A DNA stretch of 11,839 nt from CAIKZZ01 sp037443765. GTDB lineage: Bacteria > Pseudomonadota > Gammaproteobacteria > Steroidobacterales > Steroidobacteraceae. Within the stretch, counting starts at the first letter, position 1, and every line of letters begins with the position of its first letter. Below are positions 7,141 through 11,839 of this stretch, piece by piece. The stretch spans positions 1-11,839 of the forward strand of contig JBBINS010000091.1 of the NCBI GenBank assembly GCA_037443765.1. The letters run 5' to 3'. Both the position numbers and the translations under genes were made by a program. Under the pieces are notes generated by a model. That model did not search any database and was not told the origin of the DNA. It saw only the letters and a list, made by a program, of their open reading frames with translations.

Positions 7141-7791
7141 ATGAAGAGTCGAATCGTCGCCGTCGCACTGGCCGCACAGCTTCTCGGTCTTGGATTCGCC
7201 GCGCTCGGCCACGCCGCCGACGCCCCGCTCGTCGGCAACGCCGAGGCCGGCGCGGCGAAGTCGGCCGCCTGCGGCGCATGCCACGGAGCGACCGGCAACA
7301 GCGTGAATCCGGAGTGGCCCAATCTCGCGGGCCAGCACCACGAGTACCTCGTCGAGCAGCTCGCGCTCCTCAAGAGCGGCGCGCGCGTCGCGCCGATCAT
7401 GAACCCGATGGCGGCGATGCTGAGCGAGCAGGACATGGCCGACGTCGCCGCGTACTTCGAGAAGCAGACGCTGACCGGCCTCGAGGCCGACGCGAAGCTC
7501 GCCGAGGCGGGCGAGAAGCTGTACCGCGGCGGCGACGCCGTGCGCAGCATCCCGGCCTGCCTCGCCTGCCACGGCCCGAATGGGCGCGGCAACGGCCCGG
7601 CGCGCTGGCCGCAGATCCGTGCGCAGCAGCCGAGCTACGCGATGGCGCAGCTGCACAACTACGCCGCCAAGACCCGCTATGCCGCCGGCAGCACGCTGCC
7701 GCCGGGGGCGGACATGATGACCGACGTCGCCAAGCGCCTGAGCGAGGACGACATCAAGGCCCTCTCGGCCTACCTCCAGGGTCTGCGGTAG
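7141..7791 (+). CDS. Di-haem cytochrome c4
   Basis: This is a 216-residue periplasmic electron carrier that typically feeds electrons from the bc1 complex or other donors to cbb3- or aa3-type oxidases. A Sec signal peptide ends near AAL-GHA/ADAP (cleavage after about residue 25). Two tandem haem domains follow: CGACH at 44-48 with the axial Met in IMNPM (Met87 or Met90), and CLACH at 140-144 with Met192 or Met193 in GADMMTD. Two-domain architecture, length and the GRGNGPARWPQI segment fit the c4 family. ATG 7141 starts directly before the signal peptide; a GTG at 7111 would add ten residues ahead of it and is rejected. The Shine-Dalgarno is modest (GGGAG at 7125-7129). dsbA follows after 96 bp with no obvious terminator, so co-transcription is likely. 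Confidence 0.94.
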   Translation: MKSRIVAVALAAQLLGLGFAALGHAADAPLVGNAEAGAAKSAACGACHGATGNSVNPEWPNLAGQHHEYLVEQLALLKSGARVAPIMNPMAAMLSEQDMADVAAYFEKQTLTGLEADAKLAEAGEKLYRGGDAVRSIPACLACHGPNGRGNGPARWPQIRAQQPSYAMAQLHNYAAKTRYAAGSTLPPGADMMTDVAKRLSEDDIKALSAYLQGLR

Positions 7792-7887
7792 CACGATCCG
7801 CAGCCGGGGTGCCGGGCGACCCGAACTTCGGGCCGCCGGCGCGCTCCAAGCGGACGGCGGCGCGGTGCCGGAACTGAAGGAGACTGC

Positions 7888-8754
7888 ATGAAGACGCTTT
7901 CCTACGGCCTCGCCGCGCTGCTCGTTGCCGCCGCCGTCCTCAGCGGCTGCGGCCGCCACGCCGGGCAGGGCAACCAGGCCGCCGCGGCGGGCGCGAAGCC
8001 CGCCGACGTCGCGGCCGTCGCGGTCAAGCCCGATTCGGCTCCGGTCGGCAGCGGCGACCGCGCCACGGGCATGACCGAAGAGAGCGAGAGCGCCGACCTG
8101 CCGACCGGGCTGTCGCCGGTCGCGGCCGCGGTCGCCCAGGGCACGCCCGCGAGCACGACGCCGATTCCCGGCAAGTGGGTCGACGGCCAGAATTACACGA
8201 CGCTCGTTCCGGCGCAGCCGACGGGCGTCGCCGCCAACCACGTCGAGGTCGTCGAGGTGTTCTGGTACGGCTGCGGCCACTGCTTCCACCTCGATCCGAC
8301 GCTCGAGGACTGGCGCAAGAACGGCAAGGCGCCGTACGTCGATTTCGTGCGGGTGCCGGTGATCTGGGGCGAGGTGCACAAGGCGCACGCCCGTCTCTTC
8401 TACACGCTGATGGCGCTCGGCAAGCTCGAGGCGCTGCACAGCGAGGTGTTCCGCGAGATCCACGTCAACAACAACATGCTCGTCGGCCAGGAGCCGGCCG
8501 AGACCGAGCGCCTGCAGAAGGCGTTCCTGAAGTCCAAGGGCATTTCCGAGGCCGAGTTCGACAAGACCTACCGCTCGTTCTCGGTGGAGCAGTGGCTGCA
8601 GAAGGCCCAGGAGCTGACGCGCCGTTACAAGGTCACCGGCGTGCCGTCGATGGTCGTCAACGGCAAGTACACCGCCGATGTCGGCACGGCGGGCGGCGAG
8701 GCGCAGCTGATCACGCTCATCAACGACCTGGCGGCATCCGAGCACAAGCGCTGA
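7888..8754 (+). CDS. dsbA: Thiol:disulphide interchange protein DsbA, predicted lipoprotein
   Basis: This 288-residue envelope oxidoreductase would introduce disulphides into exported proteins. The signal peptide ends in a good lipobox, LSGC with Cys21, so the protein is probably lipid-anchored. A low-complexity Ala/Gly/Ser-rich linker of about 75 residues follows, then the DsbA fold: KWVDGQNYTTL, the active site FWYGCGHCFHLDP with Cys129 and Cys132, the inserted helical domain, and the cis-Pro loop TGVPSMVVNGKY with Pro253. The active site is CGHC rather than the CPHC of E. coli DsbA. A strong Shine-Dalgarno AAGGAG at 7877-7882 sets the start. Association with cytochrome c4 is common in gammaproteobacteria; the enzyme's effect on CxxCH thiols gives a possible functional reason. 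Which redox partner (DsbB) it uses cannot be seen here. Confidence 0.94.
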   Translation: MKTLSYGLAALLVAAAVLSGCGRHAGQGNQAAAAGAKPADVAAVAVKPDSAPVGSGDRATGMTEESESADLPTGLSPVAAAVAQGTPASTTPIPGKWVDGQNYTTLVPAQPTGVAANHVEVVEVFWYGCGHCFHLDPTLEDWRKNGKAPYVDFVRVPVIWGEVHKAHARLFYTLMALGKLEALHSEVFREIHVNNNMLVGQEPAETERLQKAFLKSKGISEAEFDKTYRSFSVEQWLQKAQELTRRYKVTGVPSMVVNGKYTADVGTAGGEAQLITLINDLAASEHKR

Positions 8755-8842
8755 CGGGGCGCGGGCCCCTGCGCACGCGGGCACGCCCGGCCGGTCGCGA
8801 CGTGCCGTTCACGTCGTACACCTGGCCGGCGAGGCGCGGGCC

Positions 8843-9820
8843 ATGCTGAGCTGCTTCGTCCCCACCCCGGCCGGGATCGAGCGTCGCGCGACCGATGCCG
8901 AGGCCGGACCCGAGGGGCCCGTCTGGCTCGACCTGCTCGAGCCGACGCCCGCCGAGGAACGGTGGGTCGAGCAGCGGCTCGGCGTCGAGGTGCCGACGCG
9001 CGAGGAGATGCGCGAGATCGAGGCGTCGAGCCGCCTGTACGAGGACAAGGGCGCCCTCTACCTCACGCTGACGGTCGTCAGCCACATCGACACCTCGCGG
9101 CCCGAGACGAGCGCGATCACGTTCATCCTCGCCGGCAACCGGCTGGTGACGCTGCGCTACGCGGACGTGCGCCCGTTCCGGACGTTCGTCGCCTACGCCG
9201 AGAAGCATGCCGCGGCCGGCGCCTCGGCACCGGCCGTGCTCGGCGGCCTCCTCGAGGCCATCGTCGAGCGCGTGGCCGACGTGCTCGAGCGGATCGGCGC
9301 GGAGCTCGATGCGCTTTCCGCCAGCGTGTTCGCACCGCCCGATTCGCCGCCCCATGCGGCCGGCGGCCGCGAGCTGCGGGCGCTGATGCAGCAGATCGGT
9401 CGCAACGGCGACCTGTTGTCGAAGGCGCGCGAGAGCCTTGCCTCGCAGTCGCGGCTGCTCGCGTTCCTGCAGCAATCGGCTTCGCCGGCCCAGCTGCAGA
9501 GCCTGCGGGGCCACATTCAGAACCTGACGCGCGACGTCGCCTCGCTCTCCGACCACGCGGCCTTCGTCAACGGCAAGATCTCGCTGCTGCTCGATGCGAC
9601 GCTCGGCCTGATCAACATCGAGCAGAACAACATCATCAAGATCTTCTCGGTCGCGTCGGTCGCGTTCCTGCCGCCGACGCTGATCGCCAGCATCTACGGC
9701 ATGAACTTCCGCCACATGCCGGAGCTCGAGTGGCCGTACGGCTACCCGCTCGCGCTCGCGATCATGGTCGCCTCGGCGGTCCTGCCGTACCGGTACTTCA
9801 AGCGCCGCGGCTGGCTCTGA
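8843..9820 (+). CDS. corA: CorA-family magnesium/cobalt channel
   Basis: This is a 325-residue inner-membrane divalent-cation channel, normally a pentamer gated by cytoplasmic Mg2+. The large cytoplasmic N-terminal domain (about 1-260) includes a long helix-rich stretch (about 128-265). Two C-terminal membrane segments follow: the first at about 267-285, ending in the selectivity motif YGMN (Gly286-Met287-Asn288), then a short periplasmic loop FRHMPELEWP, and a second at about 300-317. The C-terminus FKRRGWL is the basic family ending. The start ATG 8843 has only a weak purine stretch (GAGG) upstream but gives the expected N-terminus. It follows dsbA after 88 bp; operon membership is uncertain. 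ZntB-type Zn2+ transporters are relatives, but GMN followed by MPEL favours a CorA assignment. Confidence 0.93.
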   Translation: MLSCFVPTPAGIERRATDAEAGPEGPVWLDLLEPTPAEERWVEQRLGVEVPTREEMREIEASSRLYEDKGALYLTLTVVSHIDTSRPETSAITFILAGNRLVTLRYADVRPFRTFVAYAEKHAAAGASAPAVLGGLLEAIVERVADVLERIGAELDALSASVFAPPDSPPHAAGGRELRALMQQIGRNGDLLSKARESLASQSRLLAFLQQSASPAQLQSLRGHIQNLTRDVASLSDHAAFVNGKISLLLDATLGLINIEQNNIIKIFSVASVAFLPPTLIASIYGMNFRHMPELEWPYGYPLALAIMVASAVLPYRYFKRRGWL

Positions 9821-9862
9821 GCGGCACGGCCCGGTCGCCGCCGGGCTGGCCGCCGCCGGACC

Positions 9863-9879
9863 GCCCGTCGGGGACGGGC
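9863..9879. repeat. Hairpin between corA and the tRNA gene
   Basis: GCCCGTC and GACGGGC form a perfect 7-bp stem with a GGG loop. A second inverted repeat, GCACGG/CCGTGC, lies at 9894-9911. Neither is followed by a T-run on either strand. They lie in the gap where corA and tRNA-Arg transcription converge, so they may act as mRNA end-stabilisers or Rho-assisted stops. Function is unproven. Confidence 0.4.
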
Positions 9880-9930
9880 ACGCCGCGATCGAGGCACGGG
9901 CCGGGCCGTGCGGAACAGACCGGCGAAAAT

Positions 9931-10007
<77 letters not shown>

Positions 10008-10021
10008 GCTGAGGGGGCGCG

Positions 10022-10052
10022 ATTCTACCCGTGGCCGCGCCCAAGCGTCCAA
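10022..10052 (-). promoter_or_regulatory. Putative promoter of tRNA-Arg
   Basis: On the minus strand TTGGAC (10047-10052) and TAGAAT (10022-10027) are separated by 19 bp, about 15 bp before the mature tRNA 5' end. Both hexamers are near consensus, though the spacer is longer than the usual 17. The distance suits a short 5' leader trimmed by RNase P. Confidence 0.5.
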
Positions 10053-10060
10053 CGCCGGCC

Positions 10061-10089
10061 TTCTGGGGCCATGCGCCAGCCGTTATACT
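10061..10089 (+). promoter_or_regulatory. Putative promoter of cytochrome c5
   Basis: TATACT at 10084-10089 is a five-of-six -10 match, with TTCTGG at 10061-10066 as a weak -35 at 17-bp spacing. Transcription would start near 10096, giving a leader of about 30 nt before GTG 10127. It sits back to back with the tRNA promoter. Confidence 0.5.
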
Positions 10090-10126
10090 TCGAGGCTACC
10101 GTCGAGGTCCCCGGGGAAAACCGCTC

Positions 10127-10645
10127 GTGAGCAATCAGGACGATCATTTCTTCAACATGTTCAGCGTCGTCATCGGCAGCCTGGTGACGATCGCGCTCGT
10201 GCTGTTCGGCATTGCGCGCAGCATCGGCACGCCATTCGACGAGGCGCGCGCCGCCGCGGAGCCCACGGTCGCCGCCGGAGTGGCCCAGAACCTGGCGCCG
10301 ATCGGGCGGCTGGCGCTCGCCGGCCAGGATAACAGCGCGCTCGCGATCAAGGCGCCGGGCAGCGGCGCGGCCCCCTCGGCGCTGCCGGTGCCGAAGAGCG
10401 GCGAGGAGACTTTCCAGACGGTGTGCAGCGCCTGCCACGGCACCGGCGTCGGCGGCGCTCCGAGGGTCGGCGACCACGCCGCCTGGGGCCCGCGCATCGG
10501 CCAAGGCAAGGCGACGCTCTATGACCACGCGCTCAAGGGCTTCACCGGCAAGGCCGGCGTCATGCTGGCGAAGGGCGGCCGCGCCGACCTTCCGGACGAC
10601 CTCGTCAAGGAAACGGTCGACTACATGGTGAAGAAGAGCCAGTAG
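10127..10645 (+). CDS. Membrane-anchored cytochrome c5 family protein
   Basis: This is a 172-residue mono-haem c-type cytochrome. The N-terminus DDHFFNMF plus one hydrophobic segment (about 11-30, MFSVVIGSLVTIALVLFGIA) is an uncleaved anchor, placing the haem domain in the periplasm. A flexible linker of about 60 residues follows. The haem motif is CSACH (Cys100, Cys103, His104), followed by the c5-type GAPRVGD...WGPRI and a late GVML with probable axial Met146. GTG 10127 gives the family N-terminus; the frame opens earlier at 10031, but the extra residues cross the promoter and are rejected. A G/A-rich stretch GGGGAA (about 10113-10118) is the probable ribosome site. Such proteins hand electrons to terminal oxidases. 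It is flanked by its own promoter and terminator, suggesting a single-gene transcript. Confidence 0.9.
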   Translation: MSNQDDHFFNMFSVVIGSLVTIALVLFGIARSIGTPFDEARAAAEPTVAAGVAQNLAPIGRLALAGQDNSALAIKAPGSGAAPSALPVPKSGEETFQTVCSACHGTGVGGAPRVGDHAAWGPRIGQGKATLYDHALKGFTGKAGVMLAKGGRADLPDDLVKETVDYMVKKSQ

Positions 10646-10673
10646 GCGCCGCCCGCACGGCGCGCGCGACCCG

Positions 10674-10700
10674 AGACGCCCGGCCACTAGCCGGGCGTCT
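10674..10700 (+). terminator. Hairpin after cytochrome c5, likely intrinsic terminator
   Basis: AGACGCCCGGC and GCCGGGCGTCT form a perfect 11-bp stem with loop CACTA, starting 28 bp after the c5 stop. The 3' flank TTGCGTTC is only moderately T-rich, so termination may be partial. It also separates c5 from convergent ubiK; the opposite strand lacks any T-run. Confidence 0.72.
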
Positions 10701-10726
10701 TGCGTTCGGGGCGCGGCCGGCCGGCG

Positions 10727-11026
10727 TCAGGCGCTCGGCGGCTCGACCCGCTCGGCGGCATCGCGCTCGAGGCGCCCGAGCTCGCCCTCGAGCGCCGCGA
10801 GCCGCACCTCGAGTGCGCCGAGCTTCTCGCGCGTCCGCGCGAGCACGCCCGCCTGGACGTCGAATTCCTGCCGCGTCACGAGGTCGAGCTTCGTGAGCCC
10901 GGCCTGCAGCACGCTCTTGAAGTTGGCCTCGACGTCGGCCTTCAGGGCCGCGAGCTGCGGCGGCATCGACTCCGACAGCCGCTTGGCGAGGTCCTCGAGG
11001 AAACGGGGATCGAAGTTGGTGCTCAT
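10727..11026 (-). CDS. ubiK: Ubiquinone biosynthesis accessory factor UbiK (BMFP/YqiC family)
   Basis: This is a 99-residue coiled-coil protein (E. coli UbiK 96) that partners UbiJ in the soluble Ubi complex and aids aerobic ubiquinone synthesis; members also have membrane-fusogenic activity. The diagnostic central block is present: LTKLDLVTRQEFDVQ (about 48-62) followed by VLARTREKLGALEVRLAALE, a heptad-like C-terminal coiled coil. The N-terminal helix FLEDLAKRLSESMP matches the family amphipathic segment. I chose ATG 11026 because GGAG lies six bases upstream; ATG 11032 would begin inside that spacing. The frame stays open much further upstream, but that part crosses the glnK control region and lacks family similarity. 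It is divergent from glnK and convergent with cytochrome c5. Confidence 0.95.
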   Translation of the reverse strand: MSTNFDPRFLEDLAKRLSESMPPQLAALKADVEANFKSVLQAGLTKLDLVTRQEFDVQAGVLARTREKLGALEVRLAALEGELGRLERDAAERVEPPSA

Positions 11027-11127
11027 GGTCATCTCCGCGGCAGGGGCCGGCGTCCCGATCGAAGTGGGGGCGCGCGGACGGAAGCGCAAGCGCGACGCCC
11101 TGCATTCAAGCATAACGCCGGACGCGC

Positions 11128-11142
11128 GCGCCAAAACGGTGC
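11128..11142 (+). promoter_or_regulatory. NtrC-like enhancer site upstream of glnK
   Basis: GCGCC-AAAAC-GGTGC is a nine-of-ten match to the NtrC dyad GCACC-N5-GGTGC. It lies about 95 bp before the predicted sigma-54 start site, a typical enhancer distance. The AAAAC centre stands out in GC-rich DNA. Only one good site is visible. NtrC genes are not in this window, so binding is inferred. Confidence 0.6.
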
Positions 11143-11204
11143 AGCGCCGCCCGCGCCTTGCCCGTCCGGGCGCGTAACCGCCTGATTGCCCGTGGCCCCG
11201 CGCA

Positions 11205-11220
11205 TGGCATGGAAGCTGCA
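11205..11220 (+). promoter_or_regulatory. Sigma-54 promoter of glnK-amt
   Basis: TGGCATGGAAGCTGCA carries the invariant GG (11206-11207) and GC (11218-11219) exactly 10 bp apart and differs from the TGGCACG-N4-TTGCA consensus at two positions. Transcription would start near 11231, about 72 nt before the glnK ATG. Sigma-54/NtrC control is the known mode for glnK-amtB in many proteobacteria. Confidence 0.8.
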
Positions 11221-11240
11221 TTTTCGGGGGGTGGCGACGA

Positions 11241-11262
11241 CCGGCGGCCGCACCGCCGCCGG
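11241..11262 (+). other. Strong hairpin in the glnK leader
   Basis: CCGGCGGC and GCCGCCGG form a perfect 8-bp GC-only stem around CGCACC, about 10 nt after the predicted start of transcription and 40 nt before the glnK ATG. There is no U-run. It may stabilise the leader or affect translation, which otherwise has only a weak Shine-Dalgarno (GGGA about 12 bp before the ATG). Confidence 0.4.
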
Positions 11263-11302
11263 CGCCAGCCTCCAGCAGCCCACCGGCGGGATCGCAGCAG
11301 TC

Positions 11303-11641
11303 ATGAAGTGGATCGTCGCGATCATCAAGCCCCACAAGCTCGACGAGGTCCGGCAGGCCGTCGCGGACATCGGCGTGCAGGGCGTGACCGTCACCGAGGT
11401 GCAGGGGTTCGGCCGCCAGCGCGGCCACACGGAGCTCTATCGGGGCGCCGAGTACCGCGTCGACTTCGTGCCGAAGTCGAAGGTGGAACTCGCCGTCGAC
11501 GACTCGATCTGCGACCAGGTCGTCGAGGCGATCACCAACATCGCCCGCACCGGCAAGATCGGCGACGGCAAGATATTCGTGATGTCGCTCGAACAGACCA
11601 TTCGGATCCGCACCGGAGAGATCGGGCCGGACGCCATCTGA
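11303..11641 (+). CDS. glnK: Nitrogen regulatory PII protein (GlnK/GlnB)
   Basis: This is a 112-residue PII signal protein, the exact family length. It is a cytoplasmic trimer that senses 2-oxoglutarate and ATP/ADP and controls partners such as NtrB, GlnE and ammonium transporters. The sequence shows MKWIVAIIKPHKLDEV at the N-terminus, the T-loop GFGRQRGHTELYRGAEY with uridylylation Tyr51, and the C-terminal signature TGKIGDGKIFV (83-93, Lys90). Thr43 and Asp54 resemble E. coli GlnB rather than GlnK (Ala43, Asn54), but the sigma-54 promoter and the downstream transporter start argue for a GlnK role. ATG 11303 is the family start; the upstream open frame from 11186 would include the promoter and is rejected. 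GlnB is the alternative name; PII identity is certain. Confidence 0.95.
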   Translation: MKWIVAIIKPHKLDEVRQAVADIGVQGVTVTEVQGFGRQRGHTELYRGAEYRVDFVPKSKVELAVDDSICDQVVEAITNIARTGKIGDGKIFVMSLEQTIRIRTGEIGPDAI

Positions 11642-11699
11642 GCGCCGACCGCCGACCGGGGCCTACCGACACCGGCAAACACTGACAGGGGAATACGCC

Positions 11700-11839
11700 G
11701 TGCAACTTGCAAGAGTCCTTCCTCCACCGCGTGCGCGGACGCTGGCACCGGCCGCGTGGCGCGACGTCGCGCGCGCCGTGCTCGGCGCGCTCGCGCTCGC
11801 CGCCTGCACGCTCGCCGTCGCCGGCCGTGCGCACGCGGA
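11700..11839 (+). CDS. amt: Probable ammonium transporter, first 46 codons (cut by window end)
   Basis: An open frame begins at GTG 11700, seven bases after a good Shine-Dalgarno (AGGGGA at 11687-11692), and runs to the edge. The 46 visible residues form a signal peptide: a basic n-region (QLARVLPPPRARTL...), a hydrophobic core (AVLGALALAACTLAVA) and an AHA cleavage site at the very end. Gram-negative AmtB proteins have cleaved signal peptides and are usually encoded directly after glnK, 58 bp here. The identity therefore rests on context; none of the transporter domain is in the window. Any other exported protein would show the same N-terminus. Confidence 0.6.
   Translation, partial: MQLARVLPPPRARTLAPAAWRDVARAVLGALALAACTLAVAGRAHA

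Noticed and set aside
8756..8769. GGGGC-GCGG-GCCCC hairpin after dsbA as a terminator
   Set aside because: Only 5 bp and no T-run; not enough to call a transcription stop.
6424..8784. 786-codon minus-strand frame spanning yihA, cytochrome c4 and dsbA
   Set aside because: Composition is low-complexity and three well-supported genes in other frames occupy the same DNA.
11186..11302. 39-codon N-terminal extension of the PII protein
   Set aside because: It would cover the sigma-54 promoter and leader hairpin, and PII proteins begin at MK-IVAIIKP.
11027..11428. Long upstream extension of ubiK on the minus strand
   Set aside because: It crosses the NtrC and sigma-54 sites and the glnK start and has no UbiK similarity; GGAG supports the start at 11026.

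Overview
The window is very GC-rich (roughly 70% by eye) chromosomal DNA from a proteobacterium. The gene content and order point to a gammaproteobacterium related to the Xanthomonadales/Lysobacterales or neighbouring high-GC lineages: polA followed by convergent yihA, then cytochrome c4 and a CGHC-type DsbA, and later ubiK divergent from glnK-amt. The taxonomic placement is inference from synteny and protein resemblance, not from a search. There are no insertion sequences, phage genes, CRISPR arrays or obvious foreign DNA. Nearly all genes are core or conserved accessory genes.

Layout. (1) 1-2721, minus: the first 907 codons of a fused indolepyruvate ferredoxin oxidoreductase, which runs off the left edge. 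(2) 2832-3257, plus, divergent from it: a YdiI/MenI-like hotdog acyl-CoA thioesterase. (3) 3309-6303, plus: a small lipoprotein of the LptM (YifL) type followed after one base by polA. (4) 6304-6483: the polA-yihA gap, the position of Spot 42 in enterics and ErsA in Pseudomonas. It holds stem-loops with C-rich loops and a near-perfect intrinsic terminator that lies inside the 3' end of convergent yihA. This is the best candidate for an undescribed element, a small regulatory RNA. (5) 6441-7064, minus: yihA. (6) 7141-9820, plus: di-haem cytochrome c4, a lipoprotein DsbA and a CorA-type Mg2+ channel. (7) 9931-10007, minus: tRNA-Arg(CCG), divergent from (8) cytochrome c5 at 10127-10645, plus, which has its own terminator. 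(9) 10727-11026, minus: ubiK. (10) 11303-11839, plus: a PII protein and the first 46 codons of a probable ammonium transporter, behind a good sigma-54 promoter and an NtrC-like enhancer site.

How the genes fit together. c4 and c5 are periplasmic or membrane-anchored electron carriers to terminal oxidases. DsbA acts in the same compartment on thiols. UbiK supports ubiquinone synthesis feeding the same chain. The oxidoreductase makes aryl-/acyl-CoA from 2-oxoacids, and the divergent thioesterase could hydrolyse such products. The PII-transporter pair is a nitrogen-starvation module whose control elements can be read in the DNA. Stretches without genes are all under 300 bp; the longest (11027-11302) is accounted for by the regulatory sites listed.
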